A stretch of DNA of 64,000 nucleotides from assembly GCF_022836435.1 (NCBI RefSeq), contig NZ_BQXC01000001.1, forward strand, positions 1,996,121-2,060,120, in the 5' to 3' direction. Below are positions 1 through 7,461 of the stretch, piece after piece; the stretch's first letter is position 1; the number at the start of each line of letters is the position of its first letter. The notes beneath the pieces were generated by a model that saw nothing but the letters and a program-made list of their open reading frames with translations, was not told the DNA's origin and made no database searches. The position numbers and the translations under genes were made by a program. Origin of the DNA: Nitrosomonas sp. PY1 (GTDB lineage Bacteria > Pseudomonadota > Gammaproteobacteria > Burkholderiales > Nitrosomonadaceae).

Positions 1-60
1 CATCAAAATTATAAACGTCTTAATATATGAGCAGCTTAATCTATTAATAAAGGCTCATCT

Positions 61-950
61 TTGGTAACGAAAATTAAAATCTACAAGGATTCTCTAAATA
101 AATTTAAACAAGAGTATCAAGAATTTAACTATCGCCATTTATTAGATGCCATCGTTGATGATGTTTCTTATACTCAACGGTCTATATATGAGAAAGATAT
201 AGCAATTAATCCACTGTTCAGTGGCGAGGATTATCATTTCGCAAATACGTAACTCCTGCGGATTCTGAAAAGAAAAAAATATTTAGAGATCATGCCAAAT
301 TTAAAGAAGCAACAAGCATTGGATACAAAACTTTTGAAGCTGTAGGTCGGCAAGGTCTTTCTCCTGATTCCGCGCTCAATACAATTTTTTGGTCAGCTTC
401 TGTGCAAGGATATACAAGTCTCACTAAATTTTTATTCGATTTTGTTGAGTGCTTTCGTCCAAAATTTGAAAGCTTAGATGAGTTTAGAGCGTTTAGAAAA
501 ATTATAAAGAAACTTAAGAAATCTTCCTCTACCAGCAGTTTCACCACTACCGAGAATAAAAATATTTCTCAAAAGCCTATTACTAATCAAACTAACGTTA
601 ATCAATTTTTTGAGTATTTAGCGGGGTATTCGAAATCAGCTTTGAGCAACTTTAAAGCATCGAATCCAATTCAACAATTAGACTATTTATCATTAGAAGA
701 GCACCATTTATTTCAAATCATACTAGAAACAGCAAACAGTAAAGCCGTCCATACTGATCTATCGGGAAGGCGAATTATTTTTAATTTTTTAAAGTTGATT
801 CCCGAAGAAAGAATAGATGTCTTTAAGCATATTTTAGAAAACAGAGTAATGCAGTACGCTGATCAATTCGGTGTATCTTCCCGCACGATATACCGTGAGC
901 TTTCACGATATGCAGAAGTTGAGGAAAGGCTATCGATCAATGCCGGATAA
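61..950 (+). pseudogene. Frameshifted gene of unknown function with C-terminal helix-turn-helix-like segment
   Basis: Two reading frames appear to be halves of one protein. The first starts at a TTG at 61, preceded by AAAGG, and closes at 252. The second is open from about 210 and runs to the TAA at 948. Joining them near 235-240 by one base gives a continuous hydrophilic protein of about 295 residues, so this is a frameshift mutation or a sequencing error. The last 35 residues contain the segment QFGVSSRTIYRELSRY, which looks like a helix-turn-helix recognition region. The middle is rich in Ser, Thr, Asn and Lys. I do not recognise the family. It overlaps the next small frame by 11 bases, which suggests co-translation. 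Confidence 0.5.
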
Positions 951-1116
951 GCCGAACAAAATCCGTCACTACCGCACCTACATGGATATGTACGGAAAAA
1001 TGCTGCAAGATTTATCACATTCTGAAAATTATATCACTCGCCTGATCAACAATAACAAACTGGATGAATTTGAAACGAGCCTGCGAGCGTTGATCGAAAA
1101 ATCTTTCAAGCGCTGA
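940..1116 (+). CDS. Small basic protein of unknown function (58 aa)
   Basis: The frame starts at an ATG lying inside the last codons of the preceding gene and ends at TGA. It encodes 58 residues with many Lys, Arg, His and Tyr and no membrane segment. The 11-base overlap suggests translational coupling, so it may be a partner of the frameshifted protein. A longer in-frame start at 871 exists, but it would overlap the upstream gene by 80 bases and has no clear ribosome site. I do not recognise the family. It could also be the end of a degraded gene. Confidence 0.35.
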   Translation: MPDKPNKIRHYRTYMDMYGKMLQDLSHSENYITRLINNNKLDEFETSLRALIEKSFKR

Positions 1117-1449
1117 TGTAGTACAAATTCCATTCGGCACTACAAGCCACTTCCCGCTACGCGCAAGAGGTGCGGGGTACTACACATACTACAAAATGTT
1201 CCATTTTTTCGTCCCCCCGCATCTTGGCAAAGGGGCCCACTGCGTGCCCCTGTTGCATACCCCCGACTTAGTGGTGCAGCACAGGCATTGAGCCTTCTTG
1301 CGCCACTGCTGCGCCGGTCGAGCACGTTAAAAGGTATGCTCCCGCCAACATTCATCGATCACATCTATGCGGTTTGGACACCAGAAGCGAATCGGCATTG
1401 CCTTGCTGTAAAGCGAGACATTTACCATATATACCGCTATATTCACTCA
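1117..1449. other. Gene-less stretch before vsr, with GC-rich hairpin
   Basis: No convincing gene is seen here. The part around 1140-1330 is clearly richer in G+C than its neighbours. It holds an inverted repeat, AGGGGC at 1231-1236 pairing with GCCCCT at 1246-1251, with a 9-base loop. There is no T-run after it, so it is not an ordinary intrinsic terminator. The promoter of the restriction cassette probably lies in the AT-rich part near 1400-1445. Confidence 0.4.
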
Positions 1450-1890
1450 ATGGATACACGTACACCCGATCAACGTCGGCGCATTATGCAATCCGTCAAG
1501 ACTAAGAATACCGGACCCGAACAGCAAATCCGAAAGGCCTTGTTCGCCGCAGGTTATCGTTATCGCCTCCATCGCAAGGATTTGCCAGGTTCTCCCGACA
1601 TCGTTTTTCCTGCTAGAAAAAAGGCGATCTTTGTTCATGGTTGTTTTTGGCATGGACACAACTGCCCGAAAGGTCGACTGCCCAAATCCCGTATGGACTA
1701 TTGGGGACCTAAGGTCGAAGCTAATCGTACTCGGGACAACCGGAATGTCATTGCCCTCAGCGCGGAGGGCTGGAATGTACTTGTCATCTGGCAATGCGAG
1801 CTTACCGATTTTCCAGTTGCTTTCGACCGCATCGTAAGATTTGTGGAAGGCAATCAAAATTCGATCGACTTTGAATCCGTCCGATGTTAA
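1450..1890 (+). CDS. vsr: Very short patch repair endonuclease Vsr
   Basis: Vsr nicks DNA next to T:G mismatches that arise when 5-methylcytosine deaminates, so it protects the sites modified by its companion methyltransferase. The 146-residue length fits the family. The start MDTRTPDQRRR is the family's usual N-terminus, so the upstream in-frame codons are excluded. Asp50 in SPDIVF matches the catalytic Asp of E. coli Vsr. Cys65, His70 and Cys72 in HGCFWHGHNC fit the structural zinc site, and the WGPK and VIWQCEL segments are also typical. The stop lies 9 bases before the methyltransferase start, as expected for one operon. Confidence 0.95.
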   Translation: MDTRTPDQRRRIMQSVKTKNTGPEQQIRKALFAAGYRYRLHRKDLPGSPDIVFPARKKAIFVHGCFWHGHNCPKGRLPKSRMDYWGPKVEANRTRDNRNVIALSAEGWNVLVIWQCELTDFPVAFDRIVRFVEGNQNSIDFESVRC

Positions 1891-1899
1891 ACTTCGTCT

Positions 1900-3267
1900 A
1901 TGACGAATCGTGTAGCCCCTAAAAAAAAGACCATAACCCGTCCAGTAGGCATTGATCTATTTGCTGGCGCAGGAGGTATGAGCCTTGGTTTCGAGCAGGC
2001 AGGCTTCGATGTTGCCGCCGCTGTCGAAATCGACCCCATTCATTGCGCTATTCACAAACGCAACTTTCCAAATTGTATTGTTATTCCGAGCTCGGTAGCT
2101 GACTTGACTGGCGATGGAATCCGACGCATTGCAGGACTTGAAGGGCGCGAGATCGATTGCGTGTTCGGTGGGCCACCGTGCCAAGGATTCTCGATGATCG
2201 GTCAGCGAGTCCTCGACGATCCACGCAACAGTTGTGTTATGGATTTTGTAAGGCTGGTGACCGAGTTGGATGCAAAAACGTTCGTATTCGAGAATGTCAA
2301 AGGACTCACTGTTGGAAAGCAACGTGCCTTTCTTGACGAACTTGTGGAAGCTTTCAAGGTACGTGGATACCAAGTTCGTATGCCTTGGCGCGTCCTCGAT
2401 GCAGCTAGTTACGGCGTACCCCAGCATCGCGAACGTTTGATTCTGTTCGGCGCACGAAAAGATATTGAGGTTCCAGATTACCCCTTAGCAATAACTAACC
2501 CTGCTGATGGGAAACGAAATATTCGGGGCCTGCCATTCGGTCCAACTTGCGAAGATGCACTCGGCGATTTACCCAATGCGGAGTGCTTTGAAACCCTCAA
2601 GAAAAGCGATGCGGTGAGGACTAATGCTTTCAAAAAGCCCTCGGATTATGCCGCTGAAATGCGTTGCATGACTGAAGGTTCATGGCATTTAGGATACGTG
2701 CGCGATTGGCACGCTCATTTTCTGACCTCGAGCGCACGTACTGTGCACACTGTGATTTCGAAAAGGCGATTTGCGATTACAAAACAGGGTGAAGTCGAGC
2801 CCATCAGTCGATTTCTCAAACTTTCTCCGACAGGTCTGTCGAATACGCTTCGTGCAGGAACAGATGGGGCGCGCGGTGCTTTTACCAGCCCGCGTCCGAT
2901 CCATTACAAATATGCACGCTGTATAACGGTTCGGGAGATGGCACGACTTCATGGTTTCCCCGATTGGTTCCGCTTCCACGCGACTAAATGGCACGGCGCA
3001 CGACAGATAGGAAATGCCGTACCGCCCCCTCTGGCACGCGCCATTGCAGCGAAAGTTGTTCAAACGCTCGGCGTAAGTATCAAGGCGGTGAAAGTAATGC
3101 AGAAACTTGGCGACGCTAAGTTTCTTTATATGGAGATGTCGGAGGCTGCCGAGCATTTCGGAGTAGCAAAACCATCGTCGAAGCGCGACCGAAAAAGTGG
3201 CGCGAAGAAACGCAAACAATCGGAAATTGAAGCTGCTCATAAACGCTGGAAGGTAGTCAATGGTTAA
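1900..3267 (+). CDS. DNA (cytosine-5-)-methyltransferase, type II modification enzyme
   Basis: This enzyme transfers a methyl group from S-adenosylmethionine to carbon 5 of a cytosine in a specific DNA site and so protects the host from the adjacent endonuclease. The conserved C5-methylase motifs are in order: motif I (DLFAGAGG, about residues 19-26), motif IV with catalytic Cys94 (GGPPCQGFS), motif VI (ENV, 131-133), motif VIII (QHRER, 175-179) and motif X (QIGNAVPPPLA, from 369). The target-recognition domain would lie around residues 190-340, and its site cannot be read from sequence. The last 60 residues are a basic tail beyond motif X. The gene overlaps the endonuclease gene by 8 bases. 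Confidence 0.95.
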   Translation: MTNRVAPKKKTITRPVGIDLFAGAGGMSLGFEQAGFDVAAAVEIDPIHCAIHKRNFPNCIVIPSSVADLTGDGIRRIAGLEGREIDCVFGGPPCQGFSMIGQRVLDDPRNSCVMDFVRLVTELDAKTFVFENVKGLTVGKQRAFLDELVEAFKVRGYQVRMPWRVLDAASYGVPQHRERLILFGARKDIEVPDYPLAITNPADGKRNIRGLPFGPTCEDALGDLPNAECFETLKKSDAVRTNAFKKPSDYAAEMRCMTEGSWHLGYVRDWHAHFLTSSARTVHTVISKRRFAITKQGEVEPISRFLKLSPTGLSNTLRAGTDGARGAFTSPRPIHYKYARCITVREMARLHGFPDWFRFHATKWHGARQIGNAVPPPLARAIAAKVVQTLGVSIKAVKVMQKLGDAKFLYMEMSEAAEHFGVAKPSSKRDRKSGAKKRKQSEIEAAHKRWKVVNG

Positions 3268-4057
3268 AACCGATACCAACCGTTATCGAACGCTAATTGA
3301 GCGGATTTTTTTTAACCACTGGACCGAAGGAACGAATGAATTCGAATTTGCCCGAATTGAAATCGAAGAGCATGCGAAGGAACAAGAAATCGCTCTACCG
3401 AAGAATCTCGGCGACCTAATTTATTCGTTCCGTTTCCGTATTCCATTGCCGCAGAAAATTCTCGAAACACAACCAGAGGGACTTGAATGGATTATTGAGG
3501 GAGCTGGACGAGCACGTTATCGCTTCCGTCTCGTTACGATTACGCGAATTGTTCCGAGCAAAGCACTTGTAACCATAGCAATACCGGATGCGACACCTGA
3601 ACTTATCAGAGGATATGCATTAGATGACGAACAAGCTTTGCTAGCAATCGTACGATATAACCGCTTGATCGATACTTTCCTCGGGCTTACTACTTACAGT
3701 TTGCAGAACCATCTTCGAACGACTGTTTCGGGCGTAGGGCAGATTGAGATCGACGAGGTATATATCGGACTCGACAAATACGGATGCCACTATGTCATCC
3801 CAGTCCAAGCAAAAGGTGGTAACGACCAAATCGGTATAGTGCAGATCAGGCAAGACCTCGCTTTCGCCGCAGAGAAATTCCCCGATATGCGCTGCCGATC
3901 GATTGCAGCGCAATTTATGCCGGGCGAGATAATAGCTCTCTTCGAGTTAACTTTAGACGACAGCCAAGTGAAAGTTGTCGAAGAACGTCATTACAAGTTG
4001 GTGCCCGCTAATGAGCTCGACAAAGAAGCAATTCGATCTTATCGTACGAGCTCCTAG
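3260..4057 (+). CDS. Putative type II restriction endonuclease, PD-(D/E)XK-like
   Basis: This 265-residue protein is probably the nuclease that cuts unmodified DNA at the site protected by the preceding methyltransferase. The assignment rests on its place directly after vsr and the methylase, with an 8-base overlap, and on a nuclease-like core. Residues 163-168 read EIDEVY, and about 17 residues later comes IPVQAKGG with Lys185, followed by a QI-rich strand and IRQD. This fits a PD-(D/E)XK fold with acidic residues at 163-166 and a Q-A-K in place of (D/E)-X-K. The N-terminal 150 residues would carry site recognition. The exact family and the cut site are unknown. Confidence 0.75.
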   Translation: MVKTDTNRYRTLIERIFFNHWTEGTNEFEFARIEIEEHAKEQEIALPKNLGDLIYSFRFRIPLPQKILETQPEGLEWIIEGAGRARYRFRLVTITRIVPSKALVTIAIPDATPELIRGYALDDEQALLAIVRYNRLIDTFLGLTTYSLQNHLRTTVSGVGQIEIDEVYIGLDKYGCHYVIPVQAKGGNDQIGIVQIRQDLAFAAEKFPDMRCRSIAAQFMPGEIIALFELTLDDSQVKVVEERHYKLVPANELDKEAIRSYRTSS

Positions 4058-4113
4058 TTATATGTAGAAAAGTAACGCAAATTACAAAAAAAACTATTCA
4101 CCCCAACTAATTA

Positions 4114-6285
4114 ATGAAAAAATTATCGATAAAATTAAAAAATTGCTACGGAATTAAAAATCTCGAAGAAGAAATTGATTTTTCCAAAAAAAAAGCACAA
4201 GTAATTTATGCTCCAAATGGAATCATGAAAACTTCGTTTGCACAAACCATGTGCGATCTTAGTAATAATGAGGAATCAAGAGATCGAATTTATACTGATC
4301 GCGAAACTGAGAGAATAATTCAAGATGAAAACAACCAAAAACTTCAACCTGAAGAAGTTTTTGTAATAAAACCGTATGAAGCAGACTATGAATCGCCCAA
4401 GCTTTCCACTCTGCTTGTCAATAAAGAGCTTAAGAAAGAATATGACGAAATTTTAGCTGAGATCGAGATAAAAAAAGAAGCACTTTTGATTGAGCTAAAA
4501 AAAACCTCCGGCCTTAAAACTGAAGTTGAGGAAGCAGTATCGCAAGTTTTCACTAAAGAAAAAAATAAATTCCTAGTTGCGCTAGGAAGGATTGAAAATG
4601 AAATACTTTATGAAGAGAAAAATGATTTAGAAAAAATATCTTACAACAAAATTTTTAACGACAAAGTTGAAGACTTTTTAAATACTAAAGGATTTAAGGA
4701 AAAGCTTGCGGAATATACCAAAATATATGATCAAATTTTAAGTAACTCTACTTTTTTTAAAAAAGGAATTTTTAATCATTATCAAGCAAGCGAAATTGCG
4801 AAAAATTTAAAATCTCATGGGTTCTTTAAAGCAGAGCATTCGGTGTATGTGAATTCAGATACCCAGAAAAAAGAAATCACTACAGAAAAACAATTAGAAG
4901 ACTTAATTCAAAAAGAAAAAGAAACTATCTTAAGTAGTACTGATCTTCAAAAATCTTTTGAAGAGATTGATAAAAAGCTTAAAAATGAAGACTTGCGTTC
5001 ATTTAGGGAATACTTACTTAACAATCAAGATATTCTACCTGAACTATCCAATCTTGAACTTTTTAAAGAAAAACTTTGGAAATCCTATCTCGTTACGCAC
5101 ATAGAACTCTTTAAGGCTCTTATGGATGTCTACAATAAGGGCAAGAAAAGAATTCAGGAAATTACAGATGAGGCATCGAAACAAGCCACTCGATGGCAGG
5201 AAGTAATAAACATTTTCAATAGACGATTTTCTGTTCCTTTCAAAGTAGCTATTGAAAATAAGCAAGACGTAATTTTGAATCGTGTATCGCCTAATATTCA
5301 ATTTCAATTTCAGGAAAATGGAGATTCTCCACGACCTATTGAAAGAAACAAGTTGGTGGAAGTGCTTAGCAATGGTGAAAAAAGAGCACTATATATTTTG
5401 AATATTATTTTTGAAGTTGAAGCTAGAAAAGAGGAACATCAAAAAACATTATTTGTGATAGATGACATCGCAGATTCATTTGATTACAAAAACAAATATG
5501 CCATCATTGAATACTTAAATGACATTTTGCACGAAGGTGATTTTTATCAAATAATTTTGACTCACAATTATGATTTTTTTCGCACTGTAAGTGGGCGGTT
5601 GCAACTATGGGGCTACAATTACAACACGATAAAATCAAAAGATGGAATAAAATTCGTTAAGGCTGAACATTACAATAATCCATTTAAAAAATGGATAAAA
5701 AATTTAGATGTTGATGAGAAGCTTATCGCTTCAATACCGTTTGTAAGAAATCTTGCTGAATTTTGTGGACATGATGAGCATGAAACAAAATTAACATCTC
5801 TGCTTCATGTAAAACCAGATACTCATACATTAAAAGTAATTGATTTGCAGAACATATATAGAGAAATCCTTCATAATAAAGCTGATTTAGTATTAACTAA
5901 TCCTCAAAAAAACATAATAGATTTAATATTTGAAGTCGCAGAAAAAATATCTCAGGATACTGAGATGGAGGTGGAATTAGAGAAAAAAATTATTTTATCA
6001 ATCGCGATTAGATTAAAAACAGAAGAATTCTTAATTAAAAAAATCAATGATAATATTTTTGTAAATGAATTAAAAAATAATCAGACTCTAAGATTAGTGG
6101 AAAAATACAAATCCCTATTTAAAAATACACCCGCTGAGCAAGAAAACATTAAAACGATTGAACGGGTTAATCTTATGACTCCCGAGAATATTCATATCAA
6201 TTCATTTATGTACGAACCTATCTTAGACATGTCTAATGAGCATTTGAAAAACCTATATCAAGAAATTCAAGCTTTGAGAGCTTAA
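4114..6285 (+). CDS. Large ABC/SMC-type ATPase, candidate phage-defence protein
   Basis: A 723-residue protein with an ABC-type nucleotide-binding fold split by a long charged, coiled-coil-like middle. The P-loop region at residues 33-41 reads APNGIMKTS, so both glycines of the usual GxxxxGKT are replaced while Lys39 and Thr40 remain. The signature-like LSNGEKRAL is at 418-426, Walker B LFVIDD ends at Asp450-Asp451, and the switch histidine is His484 in LTHNYDFF. A C-terminal extension of about 230 residues follows, including RNLAEFCGHDEH from Arg545. The architecture recalls PrrC/RloC-like and other defence ATPases, but the effector activity cannot be assigned. Coding DNA is far more AT-rich than the restriction genes just upstream, so it was probably acquired separately. 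Confidence 0.7.
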   Translation: MKKLSIKLKNCYGIKNLEEEIDFSKKKAQVIYAPNGIMKTSFAQTMCDLSNNEESRDRIYTDRETERIIQDENNQKLQPEEVFVIKPYEADYESPKLSTLLVNKELKKEYDEILAEIEIKKEALLIELKKTSGLKTEVEEAVSQVFTKEKNKFLVALGRIENEILYEEKNDLEKISYNKIFNDKVEDFLNTKGFKEKLAEYTKIYDQILSNSTFFKKGIFNHYQASEIAKNLKSHGFFKAEHSVYVNSDTQKKEITTEKQLEDLIQKEKETILSSTDLQKSFEEIDKKLKNEDLRSFREYLLNNQDILPELSNLELFKEKLWKSYLVTHIELFKALMDVYNKGKKRIQEITDEASKQATRWQEVINIFNRRFSVPFKVAIENKQDVILNRVSPNIQFQFQENGDSPRPIERNKLVEVLSNGEKRALYILNIIFEVEARKEEHQKTLFVIDDIADSFDYKNKYAIIEYLNDILHEGDFYQIILTHNYDFFRTVSGRLQLWGYNYNTIKSKDGIKFVKAEHYNNPFKKWIKNLDVDEKLIASIPFVRNLAEFCGHDEHETKLTSLLHVKPDTHTLKVIDLQNIYREILHNKADLVLTNPQKNIIDLIFEVAEKISQDTEMEVELEKKIILSIAIRLKTEEFLIKKINDNIFVNELKNNQTLRLVEKYKSLFKNTPAEQENIKTIERVNLMTPENIHINSFMYEPILDMSNEHLKNLYQEIQALRA

Positions 6286-6726
6286 TTTCAGTTTTCTCGC
6301 AAATATAATATCAGCCATTTTCATCACAAATTTTCATTTCCTAAATCTATAATTCTGCAAAAAACTCAAAGATAAAAGGTTTTTGCCATATACGCTAATT
6401 TTGCACTCTCATATCGGATTGGTATCAAACCTGTCTGAACAGGACTTTCCAAGGTATTGTTTGTTTTTAGATTTAAAGCAATTCTAATAAGAATACCGAT
6501 TATTGAAGCTAATAAAGTGAAGAACGCAATTTTTTCATTGCTACTTAATAAATCCCACTATTCTCGCATTTTTATTTCTCTAAAAAACAATTAGAAATTT
6601 TAAACACTTATCTCAATCGTTTTTTAAGTTCCTTAAAGGGGAAAACCTTCCCCTGCTGCAACCGCAGCATAGCTGCGTTTTCCGGCACCCCCATCTGCGG
6701 GGATACCCCGTAACGCCCCATCTATT

Positions 6727-6757
6727 GTGAACCACCATCGGTTCACTTTTTGATTTT
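6727..6757 (+). terminator. Candidate intrinsic terminator in the ardA leader
   Basis: GTGAACC at 6727-6733 pairs perfectly with GGTTCAC at 6740-6746 around a 6-base loop and is followed by TTTTTGATTTTT. This looks like a rho-independent terminator on the plus strand, possibly ending transcripts that enter from the ATPase gene. Confidence 0.5.
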
Positions 6758-6919
6758 TACTTCCCCCGCTGGGAATCAATCAATTTAACACAGAACCTAT
6801 CTCCACCAAGTCATCCCCCAATCTTCCGCACGCCGCAAGCGGCGTTTGTGCAGACCGGGCGGTTCCCCCTGACTTGTTTCCATCAGAACCTGTGTTGCGC
6901 TCGTTTCACTCGCTTTTCT

Positions 6920-6955
6920 CTGGGGTTTTCCAACCCCAGCGGGGGTTGTTTTTTT
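6920..6955 (+). promoter_or_regulatory. Competing hairpins: candidate attenuator of ardA
   Basis: Two mutually exclusive stems share one strand. CTGGGGTT (6920-6927) pairs with AACCCCAG (6932-6939) over a 4-base loop. Alternatively CAACCCC (6931-6937) pairs with GGGGTTG (6942-6948), and that stem is followed by seven T residues. The second form is a textbook intrinsic terminator only 25 bases before the ardA start, and the first would act as an antiterminator. The arrangement is visible in the sequence. The regulatory role is inferred. Confidence 0.5.
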
Positions 6956-6979
6956 AAACCTTACTAAAGCGAGGAAAAA

Positions 6980-7441
6980 ATGAGTGAAGAAATCAGAATT
7001 TATGTTGCAGATTTAGCTGCCTACAATAATGGAAAATTGCACGGCGTATGGATCAAAGCCTGCGATGATCTGGACGTTATCAAAGCACAGATTAATGAAA
7101 TGTTGGCTAAAAGTCCGGAAGGTTTTGCAGAAGAGTACGCCATTCACGATTATGAAGGGTTTAGCGGTTATACCTTGAGCGAATATGAAGGCGGTGAATT
7201 GCTGAATCATTTTGGCGGTGACTTGGAGGATGCCAGAACTGCCGCCGAGGAAAATTATTGCGGCTGTTACAAATCGCTGGCCGATTATGCGCAGGAATTG
7301 ACCGAGGAAACTACGCAGATTCCAGAGAACCTTTCTTATTATATCGATTTTGAGCGAATGGGCCGGGATATGGATTTAAGCGGCGATGTTTTTACGATTG
7401 AGGCCGGGTATGAAACCGTTCATATATTCTGGAATCACTGA
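6980..7441 (+). CDS. ardA: Antirestriction protein ArdA
   Basis: ArdA proteins are acidic DNA mimics that bind and block type I restriction enzymes while a mobile element enters a new cell. The 153-residue product is strongly acidic and has the family's N-terminus (IRIYVADLAAYNNGKLHG), the EEYAIHDYEGF segment and the C-terminal FERMGRDM region. The start is an ATG after a GAGG ribosome site. It lies behind a highly folded leader and faces the mobilization genes, which are on the opposite strand with a 20-base gap, so it belongs to the same mobilizable element. The target is unlikely to be the local type II system, because ArdA acts mainly on type I enzymes. Confidence 0.93.
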   Translation: MSEEIRIYVADLAAYNNGKLHGVWIKACDDLDVIKAQINEMLAKSPEGFAEEYAIHDYEGFSGYTLSEYEGGELLNHFGGDLEDARTAAEENYCGCYKSLADYAQELTEETTQIPENLSYYIDFERMGRDMDLSGDVFTIEAGYETVHIFWNH

Positions 7442-7461
7442 TGCCTGAATGTACTCAGTCG

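Larger units (their letters stand above)
6637..6955 (+). promoter_or_regulatory. Hairpin-rich leader region upstream of ardA
   Basis: The 694 bases between the ATPase gene and ardA hold no gene. The first 350 are AT-rich with no recognised feature beyond a small inverted repeat at 6430-6443. The rest has a run of perfect short hairpins: 6637-6654 (7 bp, AACC loop), 6663-6677 (6 bp), 6698-6710 (5 bp), 6727-6746 (7 bp), 6830-6845 (7 bp) and 6920-6939 (8 bp). In several conjugative plasmids, antirestriction genes are expressed from single-stranded promoters formed by such folded leading-region DNA. This stretch could be one, or an origin of transfer. That role is inference. Confidence 0.45.

Noticed and set aside
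1957..3279. Long open frames on the minus strand opposite the methyltransferase gene
   Set aside because: They mirror the codon structure of a clear methylase on the plus strand, have no family features and no ribosome sites.
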